This document shows positions 51,018 through 60,197 of a DNA stretch of 64,000 bases, piece after piece (the first letter of the stretch is position 1; the number at the start of each line of letters is the position of its first letter). Source of the DNA: Candidatus Gastranaerophilales bacterium (GTDB lineage: Bacteria; Cyanobacteriota; Vampirovibrionia; Gastranaerophilales; Gastranaerophilaceae); the NCBI GenBank assembly GCA_003150395.1, contig QAMI01000039.1, positions 8,742 to 72,741 on the forward strand, in the 5' to 3' direction. Under the pieces are notes generated by a model. The model saw only the letters and a list, made by a program, of their open reading frames with translations, was not told where the DNA came from and made no database searches. Position numbers and translations under genes: made by a program.

Positions 51018-51702
51018 AACTGTCCTCCAAGGGTTTACTCTTGCCGAAGTCCTTATAACTCTGGGTGTTATTGGAATTGTTGCGGCAATGACTTTGCCTG
51101 CACTGATTACGCGTAATCAGAATAAAGCACTTGAGGCGTCCTTAAAGAAAAATTATTCGGTTATATTGCAGGCTTTTGATATGTATCAGGCGGAACATGG
51201 CGAAAGACTAAGACCGGAAATCCTTGGTAGTGGAAATGACGCTACAGGATTAAAAGCTCAAATTATGCCATATTTTAATACTATTGCGGATTGTGGTTTA
51301 TATTCAAATAATCATCCTGCTTGTATTCCATATACAGGTACTTCAAATAATCCTTATAAGACATTTAACGGACAGCCTGCTAGCTTAACTCTATTTGATG
51401 ACGGACAATTTGTATTAGCAGACGGAAGTTTAATATTGATAGAAAATATGAGAACAAATCCATATATATATCTTACTGTAGATGTTAACGGTAGAAATAA
51501 AACACCAAACAAATGGGGTCATGATCTTTTTTCTTTTCAAATCATGAACGATGGGCAAATTTTGCCAGTTGGCGCACCGGGTACCGGTTATTCAAAGAAA
51601 AATGTGTACTGTTCAATAACTTCAACAGCAGATCGCAATGGAATTGGCTGTACATATTACGCAATTAATGATAAATTTTATTTTAACAATTTGCCGAAGT
51701 AA
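50986..51702 (+). CDS. Type IV pilin-like / pseudopilin protein behind a 12-G run
   Basis: The frame is open from a TTG at 50986 without a ribosome-binding site, through the G-run into TVLQG-FTLAEVLITLGVIG, a canonical prepilin-peptidase site (Gly -1, Glu +5), and ends NNLPK. The globular domain carries VDVNGRNKTPNKWGHDLFSF and conserved cysteines. It is a close paralogue of the gene at 19429 over the whole mature part. The true start, ATG 50967 with promoter and AGGAGG, is out of frame by one base at the G-run. As sequenced the gene reads as phase-off. Confidence 0.87.
   Translation: MSFRGGGAADKTVLQGFTLAEVLITLGVIGIVAAMTLPALITRNQNKALEASLKKNYSVILQAFDMYQAEHGERLRPEILGSGNDATGLKAQIMPYFNTIADCGLYSNNHPACIPYTGTSNNPYKTFNGQPASLTLFDDGQFVLADGSLILIENMRTNPYIYLTVDVNGRNKTPNKWGHDLFSFQIMNDGQILPVGAPGTGYSKKNVYCSITSTADRNGIGCTYYAINDKFYFNNLPK
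50996..51007 (+). repeat. Homopolymer run of 12 G at the 5' end of a pseudopilin gene
   Basis: Twelve consecutive G in TTTCA-G12-CTGCC, 29 bases after the A of the ATG at 50967. See the same arrangement at 34348 and 28673. Confidence 0.9.
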
Positions 51703-51731
51703 TATATTAAAATATTTATTTTATTAAACTT

Positions 51732-52382
51732 CTATTCAACGATTTTTACACCGCTGCTGGTGCCAAGTCGTTCGGCGCCGGCAGCAAGCATTTTTATCGA
51801 TGTTTGTTTATCGCGAATTCCGCCTGATGCTTTTACTCGCAAACCATGAGGCGCGACTGTTTCATACATTAATTTCACATCTTCAACTTTTGCTCCAACT
51901 CCGTTTTTCACAAAGCCTGTTGATGTTTTGACAAAATCGGCTTTGGCTTGCACGCAAATTTCACAAGCCTTTTTAATCTCGTCTTTGTCAAGCAAATCTG
52001 TTTCCAAAATTACTTTTAACGGCTTATCTTGGCAAAAAGCTTTAACAGTTTCAATATCTTTTTTTACAAATTCATAGTCCTTGTTTTTGATTGCAGTAAC
52101 ATTTATTACCATATCAATTTCGTCAGCCCCGTCTTCTATTGCTTGTTGAGTTTCGTAAGCTTTTACCTGAGTCTTGTTTGCTCCAAGCGGAAATCCTACA
52201 ACTGTAACTATTTTGACATTACTTCCGGCAAGTTGTTCTTTTGCAAGTTTTACATACAAGGGATTTACACAAACTCCAAGAAAGTTATATTTTTTAGCTT
52301 CATCAAATAGTTTGATGAAATCTTCGTATTTTGCATCTTGTTTTAAAAGAGTATGTTCAATATGTTTGTTCAGGTTTTCCAT
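51732..52382 (-). CDS. deoC: Deoxyribose-phosphate aldolase
   Basis: Cleaves 2-deoxyribose-5-phosphate to glyceraldehyde-3-phosphate and acetaldehyde in deoxynucleoside breakdown. 216 residues, the short bacterial type. TIM-barrel class I aldolase: IEHTLLKQDAKYEDFIKLFD, VTVVGFPLGANKTQVKAYET, EIDMVINVTAIKNKDYEFVK, the Schiff-base lysine in ADFVKTSTGF and the second conserved lysine in RVKASGGIRD. It is the last gene of a minus-strand set with pgm-like and metF genes (24-base gap), which may be one operon. Confidence 0.96.
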   Translation of the reverse strand: MENLNKHIEHTLLKQDAKYEDFIKLFDEAKKYNFLGVCVNPLYVKLAKEQLAGSNVKIVTVVGFPLGANKTQVKAYETQQAIEDGADEIDMVINVTAIKNKDYEFVKKDIETVKAFCQDKPLKVILETDLLDKDEIKKACEICVQAKADFVKTSTGFVKNGVGAKVEDVKLMYETVAPHGLRVKASGGIRDKQTSIKMLAAGAERLGTSSGVKIVE

Positions 52383-52406
52383 AATTTCTCCTTTATCCGT
52401 CCGGCT

Positions 52407-53258
52407 TTATAAAATATTTTCCAAAATTTTTACTGTTGAATAGGATTTATTTAGCGTAAAAAAGTGTAATCCTTTAACTTTTTTATCAAGCAATGCCTGA
52501 CATTGACCCGTTGCAAATTCTATTCCTAACTCTTTCATATAATCTTTATCACTGAAATGTTTTTCAAGTTTGTCTTTAAAGTTTTTTGGTATTGTAATTC
52601 TTGCGAGTTTTGTCATTTTTAAAAGCTGCTGATTGCTTATAACAGGCATTATTCCCGGAATTACAGGGACATTAATCCCTGCTTTTTGTACGTGTTCGCA
52701 AAATTTGAAATACTTTTCATTGTCAAAAAACATTTGGGTTATAATAACTTCTGCGCCGGCATCGACTTTTTGCTTTAAATATTTTATATCGTCTTCAATT
52801 GAGGCGCTTTCAATGTGAGTTTCCGGGTATCCTGCAACAGCTATTGAAAAATCTGTTTTCTTTTTTAAATATTCAACAAGCTCGTTTGCATGACAAAAAT
52901 CAGTGCAGATTTTTTCAATTTCCTGCGGAATATCACCGCGAAGTGCCAGAATGTTTTCAATGCCGGCAGATTTTAAGAATTCAAGATTTTCTTCAATAAA
53001 ACTTTTGCCGCTGCACATGCAGGTAAAATGCGGCATTACATCAGCTTTTAAGTCTGTTTTTAACGCTTTTAAAACTTTTTGGTAATTTTCGTTATTTTTG
53101 CCGCCGGCACCGTATGTGAGTGAGATAAACTGCGGGTTACATTTCATCAGTATTTTTATTTCAGAATAAAGCTCTTGAATTTTTTCATCATTATCCGGTG
53201 GAAAGACTTCAAATGAAATAACGGGTTTATTTGAATTGTAAATTTTTCCTAGTTTCAT
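52407..53258 (-). CDS. metF: 5,10-Methylenetetrahydrofolate reductase
   Basis: FAD enzyme that makes 5-methyltetrahydrofolate for methionine synthesis. 283 residues: ISFEVFPPDNDEKIQELYSE at the start, SLTYGAGGKNNENY, ILALRGDIPQ, VAGYPETHIES and EVIITQMFFDNEKYFKFCEH are all standard MetF segments of the TIM barrel. Length is normal for bacterial MetF. It starts six bases after the upstream phosphohexomutase gene stop and is followed by deoC. Confidence 0.96.
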   Translation of the reverse strand: MKLGKIYNSNKPVISFEVFPPDNDEKIQELYSEIKILMKCNPQFISLTYGAGGKNNENYQKVLKALKTDLKADVMPHFTCMCSGKSFIEENLEFLKSAGIENILALRGDIPQEIEKICTDFCHANELVEYLKKKTDFSIAVAGYPETHIESASIEDDIKYLKQKVDAGAEVIITQMFFDNEKYFKFCEHVQKAGINVPVIPGIMPVISNQQLLKMTKLARITIPKNFKDKLEKHFSDKDYMKELGIEFATGQCQALLDKKVKGLHFFTLNKSYSTVKILENIL

Positions 53259-53264
53259 ATCTTA

Positions 53265-55532
53265 TTAAAACTCATAGTTTGGAATTTCAAACTTTTCATT
53301 GTTAGCGTCTTTTTCTACAAATTCAAGATAATATTTCATTGCTTTATCTTTTGAGGAATTGTAGAATTCATTATCTATGAATTTTTTATGAAGTTCGGTT
53401 CTGTAGCCGCTATAATTTCCTAGATTTGCCGCGTAAAGTTCCAAAACATGCTTATCCAAGCCTCCGCCGTAAGCTTTAGTCTTAGCATCAGTTCCGGAAG
53501 GTCTGATTTCAATGAATTTGTCCGTGAATTCCAAATAAGTTCCGTCGCCTACAAATTTAATTGATTGAAGGTTGTCAAAACTTAGACTTTTGAAGGAATC
53601 ATTTAAAACTTCTTTCACATTATCAAGTGTCATTTTACCTTCTTTTACTGCAATTGCCATGGAAAGGTAAAATAAATCATTTTCAGTTCTTTTCTTTTCA
53701 CCTTCTGCTTTTGCAAGCTTAAGCTTTTCAATATCGGGTTCGGATTCGTTATAGTATGCGATATCAATTCTGGTATCAAAACGGCCTTTGATATTGCATT
53801 CTTCAAAAATTTGAACGAGATATCTTGAAAGAGAAACCTCTTTAAGTTGTGCAATTAATGCAGAGGCAACGATAATTGCTTCAGTTGCGCTTTTTTCGCG
53901 CATTGCAATTGCAAATCTTCCGGCTTTTGATTTTATCAAATCTTCGGTTCCCATAATCATGCCGCCGCTTTCTTCACCTGCAAAAATCAGGCGCGGATTT
54001 ACACCGAGATTAATTGCATTTGAGAATACATCATCAATTATTACTTCTTTTTCCGGGTTGTTTTTAAGCTTAAGCTCGACTTTTTTCATTATGTTTGCAA
54101 TTTCTTTGAAGCCTACTGGAACATTGACGACTTTTACACCCTGATGTTTTGCCCATTCATCCCAGCTTAAAGCAGAGGCTGTGGTTTTTATCATAAACCG
54201 CGGATGGTTTTTCCACATACCTTGTGCTTTTAATTGTTTAGCCTGGAAATCCATTAGCATTAAAAATGCCTGGTTCGCGGTGAAGATAGTCAGAATTGAG
54301 CGTTCATCAAGTTTTATATAATCAATTCCTGCTTCTTCAAGTTTTGGAATTCTTAAAATGCTTTCTTTTTGCGCAATTGTCAGTCTGTCGTGGTCGGGGT
54401 CAGTTATCAAAACTGTTGTAAGATAAGGATAATCTTTTAACTTTTCCCTGTAATGCATTGTTTCAATAACAGGAAAGTATTTTTCACCGTTTGGACGTTT
54501 TGACAGTACTGTTGCGTCAACCGAATAATCGTAAAAAGCTTTTTCACCCTGCGGCGTATGATCATATTTGCCGATTGAATGGAAAAACGGGTCTTCTTCT
54601 GTATTGAACCAAGTATATTTTTCTGAAATATCAAGTTTTTTCAAAACTCGGCTTAAAGTTCTGTAAGCCGAACCGCCTACATTTTCAATTATAATTTTTT
54701 CATCATGTTCTTTTATTAAATTTAGATTTGACTTTTGAGCGACTCCGGATTTCAAATATTCAACATATAAATCAGTGCCGTCTTCGAGTTTTTTCATGAT
54801 GGTTTCATCAATTAGAGAATTATCAGAGGCAGCTATTTTAATTTCATATTTACCATTCTTTTCGGTTTCATCAAAAATTTCCTGAATTTTATCAACGAAT
54901 TCAAGGCTTTCTTCTGGCAAATACTGGCTGCCTTGAGAATTTAAGTCTTTTGTTGCGTTTTTGACAGAAATTCCATGACTTGAAGTTATGTATTCACCGC
55001 CAAGAAGGTCAAGTTTGAAAGCCAAAAATGACGCAAGCCAGATTGGAATGGTTTTTCTTCCTTCCGGCAGCAGAGTCTTAATGCCTTGTGCAGCCTGAAT
55101 TCTTGCAATTGCTTCAAGGTACAAATCTGAATTGTATCTGACTTCACGGCCTGCAATTTTTAGGATTTTTTTATCTGAATATTTTTCTTGTGCAACAAGA
55201 GCTTTTGCCAAAGTCGCAAGAACAATTCCAACAAGATTAATTGGAAACCTTGTGTCCTGCGGATATAAAATGTTTTGAGGACCGCGGATTCCGGCTGTCG
55301 AAACTTTTGCTTCTTTGGCATAGTTTGCAAACCATTCTTTTAAATTCAAACCTTCAGGATTTGTATCAGCATCATAAGGAGCAAGATATTCTTTCTTTAA
55401 TATAAAGGTGAATTCTTTTTTATTATCAAAATCCATAAGCTTAAGGTTTTTGATATAATCCGGGGTTTTTTCATAGACACTTGCAAAAAGTTCATTTTCA
55501 AGTTCATTTTTTGATTTTTTCAATCCTGACAT
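53265..55532 (-). CDS. Alpha-D-phosphohexomutase superfamily protein (phosphoglucomutase/phosphomannomutase-like), long form
   Basis: 755 residues, against the usual 450-580 for this family. The four-domain layout can still be traced: a substrate entry near VSTAGIRGPQN, the phosphoserine-loop position GGEYITSSHGISVKN (TSSHG in place of the usual TASHNP), the metal loop TVLITDPDHDRLTIAQ (DxDxDR), the sugar loop LIFAGEESGGMIMG and the phosphate loop EIRPSGTDAKTKAYGG. It probably moves phosphate between C1 and C6 of a hexose, linking to pgi and the GH13 genes. The altered serine loop may change specificity. First gene of the set with metF and deoC. Confidence 0.85.
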   Translation of the reverse strand: MSGLKKSKNELENELFASVYEKTPDYIKNLKLMDFDNKKEFTFILKKEYLAPYDADTNPEGLNLKEWFANYAKEAKVSTAGIRGPQNILYPQDTRFPINLVGIVLATLAKALVAQEKYSDKKILKIAGREVRYNSDLYLEAIARIQAAQGIKTLLPEGRKTIPIWLASFLAFKLDLLGGEYITSSHGISVKNATKDLNSQGSQYLPEESLEFVDKIQEIFDETEKNGKYEIKIAASDNSLIDETIMKKLEDGTDLYVEYLKSGVAQKSNLNLIKEHDEKIIIENVGGSAYRTLSRVLKKLDISEKYTWFNTEEDPFFHSIGKYDHTPQGEKAFYDYSVDATVLSKRPNGEKYFPVIETMHYREKLKDYPYLTTVLITDPDHDRLTIAQKESILRIPKLEEAGIDYIKLDERSILTIFTANQAFLMLMDFQAKQLKAQGMWKNHPRFMIKTTASALSWDEWAKHQGVKVVNVPVGFKEIANIMKKVELKLKNNPEKEVIIDDVFSNAINLGVNPRLIFAGEESGGMIMGTEDLIKSKAGRFAIAMREKSATEAIIVASALIAQLKEVSLSRYLVQIFEECNIKGRFDTRIDIAYYNESEPDIEKLKLAKAEGEKKRTENDLFYLSMAIAVKEGKMTLDNVKEVLNDSFKSLSFDNLQSIKFVGDGTYLEFTDKFIEIRPSGTDAKTKAYGGGLDKHVLELYAANLGNYSGYRTELHKKFIDNEFYNSSKDKAMKYYLEFVEKDANNEKFEIPNYEF

Positions 55533-55634
55533 ACTCTCTCCTTATTAAACCTGTGTGTTTTTATTATATAAAAAAAATAACTGTTGTTCAATATTTATTT
55601 TGGTATATAATATTTATAATGGAGTGTATAAAAT

Positions 55635-56297
55635 ATGAGTAAAGAAAAAAAGAACTACGCAAAAAGATCTGCTGAATCCTTCAATAAATTCAGATCATTT
55701 TTTCAGATACTTGTATGTAAATATTTTTATATGATCAGATTCAAGCTTGTGTACCGTTTGAAAGTCGAAGGTCTTGAAAATGTTCCAAAGGATAATGAGT
55801 ATATTGTCTGTCCTAATCACCTTTCAACGCTTGATCCTCCGCTTGTGTGCGGTGTATTGCCAAGAAGAATTGCATTTATGGCAAAACAGGAATTGTTTGA
55901 TATAAGATTTTTGAGATGGTGGATTGACTGGCTAGGCGCAATTGCAGTTAACCGTGAAAGCCTTGGCCCTTCTACTATTAAAACCGTTATGAATATCAAA
56001 AAAAGTGAATGGGTTTTTGGTATTTTTCCTCAGGGAACAAGGGGGTTACCCGGAACTATTTCCGGTGTGACTAAGGGGTTTGCGGGATTGGCAAAAATTA
56101 CAAAATGTGCAATTTTACCTGTTGGGATTACTGGAACTGAAGAGGTTAAACGACTTCCATTTTCCGGTAAAATTGTTGTTAAAGTAGGAAAGCCTATTCC
56201 CTATAGTGATGATGTTGAAGGCATGGTTTCTCAGTGGATTGATTCAATTCAGAAATTAACAGGTTACAAGTATGTTCAACCTGAAATTAAGGATTAA
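55635..56297 (+). CDS. plsC: 1-acyl-glycerol-3-phosphate acyltransferase (PlsC family)
   Basis: 220 residues. The NHxxxxD acyltransferase motif is present as CPNHLSTLDPPLV, followed by FPQGTRGLPG (glycerol-phosphate binding) and GFAGLAKITKCAILPVGITG. A hydrophobic segment near the N-terminus anchors it at the inner membrane. It makes phosphatidic acid in phospholipid synthesis. A paralogue follows 14 bases downstream, so the pair is one transcription unit; one may act on other lipids or ornithine-type acceptors. Confidence 0.92.
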   Translation: MSKEKKNYAKRSAESFNKFRSFFQILVCKYFYMIRFKLVYRLKVEGLENVPKDNEYIVCPNHLSTLDPPLVCGVLPRRIAFMAKQELFDIRFLRWWIDWLGAIAVNRESLGPSTIKTVMNIKKSEWVFGIFPQGTRGLPGTISGVTKGFAGLAKITKCAILPVGITGTEEVKRLPFSGKIVVKVGKPIPYSDDVEGMVSQWIDSIQKLTGYKYVQPEIKD

Positions 56298-56311
56298 GGA
56301 GTAATGAAAGT

Positions 56312-57022
56312 ATGACCGCAAAACAAAGAAATTATAACAGACGTTATCCATATGAATATAATATCTTCAGAACTTTGTTTTACATGGGGTTTTTGTATGT
56401 AGTCGTAATTCCCTTTATGAAAATATTCTATAACTATGAGATAACCGGTAAAGAAAATTTGCCGACCAAAGCAAAAAGCGGAAAATTTATTTATACAGCA
56501 AACCATGTTTCAATTTTTGACCCTCCGATGGTTTCTATGGCCGCAATGAGGCCTATTGCATATATGGCTAAAAAAGAGCTTTTTGTAGACAGTGAGAAAT
56601 TAAGCTGGCTTGTAAAAAGATTAGGTGCATTCGCTGTTGACAGAACTAAGCCTGAAATCGCTACTTTTAAAACAGTTCGTGATATTCTTGCAACAAGCTG
56701 GTCGCTCGGAGTTTTTCCTCAGGGTGGCATAAGACCTTACGGGAAGCTTGATGAAGTAAAAAAAGGGTTTGTTGTAATTGCGAAAAATGCTAAAGCTGAT
56801 ATTGTTCCTGTGGGAATTGAAGGCTTTGATGGGTATCCTAAATTGAAACCATTTACACGCCGTAATGTAAAACTTCACATAGGAAAGCCGATTTCGTACA
56901 AACTTCCTGAGGATGAAATTATTTATCAGTGGGGCGAACAGATAGCAAAACTTGCAGGTTACGAAAATCGTCTTCCTGTTCCGGCAAGTCGCAATGCTGA
57001 TAAAGAACCTGTAAATATGTAG
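56312..57022 (+). CDS. 1-acyl-glycerol-3-phosphate acyltransferase (PlsC family), second copy
   Basis: 236 residues with the same motifs as the previous gene: TANHVSIFDPPMV and FPQGGIRPYG, GFVVIAKNAKADIVPVGIEG, and an N-terminal hydrophobic stretch (TLFYMGFLYVVVIPFMKIFY). In place of the usual Thr-Arg after GT it has GGIR, a mild change in the second motif. GGAGTAATGAAAGT lies before the ATG. A bidirectional terminator separates it from the next gene. Confidence 0.92.
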   Translation: MTAKQRNYNRRYPYEYNIFRTLFYMGFLYVVVIPFMKIFYNYEITGKENLPTKAKSGKFIYTANHVSIFDPPMVSMAAMRPIAYMAKKELFVDSEKLSWLVKRLGAFAVDRTKPEIATFKTVRDILATSWSLGVFPQGGIRPYGKLDEVKKGFVVIAKNAKADIVPVGIEGFDGYPKLKPFTRRNVKLHIGKPISYKLPEDEIIYQWGEQIAKLAGYENRLPVPASRNADKEPVNM

Positions 57023-57075
57023 TTTTTATTTATTAGAGTGTAATTAGTTTTTAAATTCTATGTATTTGTATTTGC

Positions 57076-57111
57076 AAAAAGACCTTTAAGAGTATATCTT
57101 AAAGGTCTTTT
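57076..57111. terminator. Bidirectional intrinsic terminator
   Basis: AAAAAGACCTTTAAGA and TCTTAAAGGTCTTTT with a five-base loop between the second plsC gene and the convergent HEAT-type gene. Confidence 0.92.
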
Positions 57112-57144
57112 CGCTTTTTATTTAAAGAAAGGAATTTGATTTAT

Positions 57145-58272
57145 TTATGCTGCTTGTGCAGAAGTTTGTGCAGTAGGAGTCATTTCGACTTTTTTTGCTT
57201 CCGGTTTTACTTCTTCTGCCATTTTGTTTAATTTGTCAAGTGCTGCTGTTGCTGCTTCCTGAACATTTTTATCTTGGTCGTTCTTTGCAATTGTGAATAA
57301 TGTATTCAAATCTGCTTTGTATTCAGGCTGCTGGATGTATGATAATGCTTCAATAGCTGAAGTTCTTACCATCGGGTTCGGGTTGTTTTTCAACTGCTCA
57401 ACAATTGTTACTGCACCGGGCAATTCTGTTAGAGGAACTGAAGTGTTAGTTAATTTGGCAACTTCCTCTGAGTAGAGTTTCTGCAATATTGCGGTTGTAA
57501 ACATTGCATAGCTTTTATTTCTTTCTGCTTGTTCCATCGGTGTGATTGTAGTAGCTAAAGTTTTTTCAGCGTCTGTCATTTGTTCATTTTTGATTAATTT
57601 TTGTCTTGCTGCAATTTGTTCTTGTGTCGGACCTGTGAGTTTTGAAGAGTCCGCATTAATAATATTATTTAATGTATCCATTACTTTAACATCAAGCAAT
57701 TCAGTTGCTTTTTGCGGATTGTCTTTAACCATATTTGCTATTTCTTCCATAGCTGAAGCCTGAACTTCGTAATCAGGATTTGCTAATTTTGAAATGAATG
57801 CATTTAAATCAACTTGCGGCTCTAGTGGTGCCGAAGGTTCAATTTCTGGTTTTTTAGCATCGCTTACTTCAGTTTTTTCTGCAGGTTTTTCGGTGACTAC
57901 AGGCTGCGGAACATTAACCGGTGCTGCTGCAACTTCAGTTGCCGGAGCTTGAGCCTGCGGAGCTTGAGGTGTTTGCGGAAGTGTTGCCGGAGCTTGTTCT
58001 GTTACCTGAGGAGGAATTACAACCGGCTGCTGGGCAGGCATATAATACGGTTGAACTGGAGCCTGCGGATATTGATATACCGGAGTTTGCGGATACTGGT
58101 AGTAAGGCATTGTCGGCTGTGCATATTGTGCTGTTTGAGGTGCGGCTTGTGCAACTCCAGGTGCTATAACAGATGGGTTGTGTACATCAATTTTAACCGC
58201 ATTGTAACTTTGAGGCTGTTGAGGTTGAATAGCCTGCATGTAAGGGTTGGGGAGATTTGGAATTTGCATCAT
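57145..58272 (-). CDS. Hypothetical protein with Pro/Gln-rich N-terminus and HEAT-like C-terminal repeats
   Basis: 376 residues from ATG at 58272 (AAGGA nine bases before; an in-frame TTG at 58290 is part of that ribosome-binding region). Residues to about 150 are Pro/Gln/Ala/Tyr-rich low complexity (PYYQYPQTPVYQYPQAPVQP). The rest shows HEAT-type helical pairs: DYEVQASAMEEIANMVKDNP, NPMVRTSAIEALSYIQQPEY and DKNVQEAATAALDKLNK. No signal peptide. Likely a scaffold or adaptor; partner unknown. Antisense ORFs seen here are a by-product of the repeats. Confidence 0.75.
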   Translation of the reverse strand: MMQIPNLPNPYMQAIQPQQPQSYNAVKIDVHNPSVIAPGVAQAAPQTAQYAQPTMPYYQYPQTPVYQYPQAPVQPYYMPAQQPVVIPPQVTEQAPATLPQTPQAPQAQAPATEVAAAPVNVPQPVVTEKPAEKTEVSDAKKPEIEPSAPLEPQVDLNAFISKLANPDYEVQASAMEEIANMVKDNPQKATELLDVKVMDTLNNIINADSSKLTGPTQEQIAARQKLIKNEQMTDAEKTLATTITPMEQAERNKSYAMFTTAILQKLYSEEVAKLTNTSVPLTELPGAVTIVEQLKNNPNPMVRTSAIEALSYIQQPEYKADLNTLFTIAKNDQDKNVQEAATAALDKLNKMAEEVKPEAKKVEMTPTAQTSAQAA

Positions 58273-58541
58273 CTTATCTTTTCCTTTCAATAAATAATTT
58301 TGTCTTATTCCTATTCTACTGTTTAAATAATCCTGAAGAAAATAAATTGCTAAATCTAAAGATATTTTTAATAATTCTTAACATAATAATATCAAAAACA
58401 TTAAGACGTGGGCGTTTCGGCTGGTAAAAAATTTACAATACACTTAATATATTATACTATTTTGTATGTTGCAGAGTATTTATGATATTATATTAGGTGA
58501 GTTGTATATAGTTTAAGACATAAATTACGAGGCCGGTTTTT

Positions 58542-59504
58542 ATGATACTTAATAAAAAAGAAACAAAATCAATCCGTTCAGCTTTTGGGAAAACCCTTGA
58601 AGCCTTGGGGCATACAAATCCTAATATTGTGGTTATGGATGCAGACTTGGCATGCTCAACGCAAACTCAGTTTTTTGCAAAGTCATTTCCGGAAAGATTT
58701 TTTGACTGCGGCATTGCCGAACAGGATATGATTGCTACGGCGGCAGGTCTTGCCTCGGCCGGTAAAATTCCGTTTGTTGCAAGTTTTGCAATGTTTGTAA
58801 CCGGCCGCACATATGATCAGATTAGGAATTCAGTTTGTTATCCGGAATTCAATGTGAAAATTGTGGGTACACATGGCGGTGTGACTGTCGGTGAAGACGG
58901 CGCAAGCCATCAGGCTTTGGAAGATGTTTCTCTGATGCGCGGGCTTCCGCATATGTCTGTAATTGTTCCAGCTGATTGCAGAGAGTGTGAGCAGGTTATT
59001 AAATATGCAGCTGAAAATTACGGGCCAATGTATATTCGTATTCCGCGAACTAATGTGTGTGATATCTTTGATGATAACTATAAATTTGAATTTAGCAAAG
59101 CAAAAATTATTTCAGAAGGTAGTGACGCTGTTGTAATTACAAACGGCGAAACTTTGGCGGAAACAATTCTTGCAGGCGAACTTCTTAAACAACAAGGGTA
59201 TTCTATTCGGATTGTTCATGCTCCGGTTGTCAAACCGCTGGATGATGTTACAATAATAGAAAGTGCAGAAAAAACAGGTTTTGTGATAACTGTTGAAAAT
59301 CACTCAATAATCGGAGGGCTTGGAAGTGCGGTATGCGAACTTTTGAGTGAGTATGCTCCGGTAAAAGTTAAAAGAATCGGTGTGAACGACCGGTTCGGTC
59401 AAAGCGGAAAATGGGATTTCCTTCTTGATTACTATGGTTTGTCTGCTGATAAGCTTGCTAAATCAATCAAAGAAGAAATTGACAAGCACCGTAGAAGAAA
59501 ATAG
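58542..59504 (+). CDS. Transketolase, C-terminal subunit
   Basis: 320 residues covering the pyrimidine-binding and C-terminal domains of transketolase: ACSTQTQFFAKSFPERFFDC, GIAEQDMIATAAGLASAGKI, the region GTHGGVTVGEDGASHQALED and VVKPLDDVTIIESAEK. The TPP pyrophosphate-binding N-terminal half is normally made from a neighbouring gene in organisms with split transketolase; none is upstream here, where only about 250 bases of non-coding DNA lie before the start. The partner must be elsewhere. A DXS-like or other TPP enzyme is less likely. First of a tight five-gene set reaching to 62889. Confidence 0.88.
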   Translation: MILNKKETKSIRSAFGKTLEALGHTNPNIVVMDADLACSTQTQFFAKSFPERFFDCGIAEQDMIATAAGLASAGKIPFVASFAMFVTGRTYDQIRNSVCYPEFNVKIVGTHGGVTVGEDGASHQALEDVSLMRGLPHMSVIVPADCRECEQVIKYAAENYGPMYIRIPRTNVCDIFDDNYKFEFSKAKIISEGSDAVVITNGETLAETILAGELLKQQGYSIRIVHAPVVKPLDDVTIIESAEKTGFVITVENHSIIGGLGSAVCELLSEYAPVKVKRIGVNDRFGQSGKWDFLLDYYGLSADKLAKSIKEEIDKHRRRK

Positions 59505-59519
59505 AGGAATTAAGGTTTA

Positions 59520-60197
59520 ATGATACAATTCAGGTCAGTTACAAAAAAATATAAAAATGATAACTACGCATTAAAAAACATTAATCTTGATATAATGTCA
59601 GGAGAGTTTGTGTTTATTGTTGGAGCTTCCGGAGCCGGAAAATCAACATTAATGAAACTTTTGTACAATGAGGAGCGCCCGACAAGCGGAACTGTTACTA
59701 TCGGCGGAATAAATATTGCAAATCTTTCAAACGACAAAGTTCCAAATCTGCGACGTTGTATGGGAATTGTTTTCCAGGATTACAAACTCCTTCAAAACCA
59801 AAGTGTTTTTGATAATGTTGCGTACGTTATCAGAACGCTTGGGATAAGTTCAAGAGAAATTAACGCACGTGTCACGGGAGCTTTAAAAATCGTAGGCCTG
59901 CATGAGAAAATGCGCGCAACGCCAGCGGAGCTTTCTGGCGGTGAACAGCAAAGAGTAGGGATTGCAAGGGCTATTGTTAATGGACCGCCGCTTCTGATTG
60001 CTGATGAACCTACAGGCAATCTTGATCCTAAAAATTCTCTTGAAATTATGCAGATTTTAGACCAGATTAATCAGAGAGGAATTACTGTTATTGTTTCAAC
60101 CCATGATAACGCAATGGTGGACTATTTTAGGAAACGCGTAATTACTCTTGATAAAGGGGAAATTGTAAGGGATATACAAGCAGGTACTTATGAATGA
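59520..60197 (+). CDS. ftsE: Cell-division ABC ATPase FtsE
   Basis: 225 residues. Walker A IVGASGAGKSTLMKLLY, Q-loop VFQDYKLLQNQSVFDNV, signature LSGGEQQRVGIARAIVNGPP, Walker B LLIADEPTGNLDP and H-loop VIVSTHDNAMVDYF. With FtsX it forms the FtsEX complex that controls peptidoglycan hydrolases at the division site. It starts 15 bases after the transketolase gene and overlaps ftsX by eight bases. Confidence 0.96.
   Translation: MIQFRSVTKKYKNDNYALKNINLDIMSGEFVFIVGASGAGKSTLMKLLYNEERPTSGTVTIGGINIANLSNDKVPNLRRCMGIVFQDYKLLQNQSVFDNVAYVIRTLGISSREINARVTGALKIVGLHEKMRATPAELSGGEQQRVGIARAIVNGPPLLIADEPTGNLDPKNSLEIMQILDQINQRGITVIVSTHDNAMVDYFRKRVITLDKGEIVRDIQAGTYE

Noticed and set aside
57921..58293. Overlapping plus-strand frames of 82 and 114 codons
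   Set aside because: They are antisense to the Pro/Gln-rich repeats of the gene at 57145; the Leu/Arg-rich composition is a by-product of those codons.
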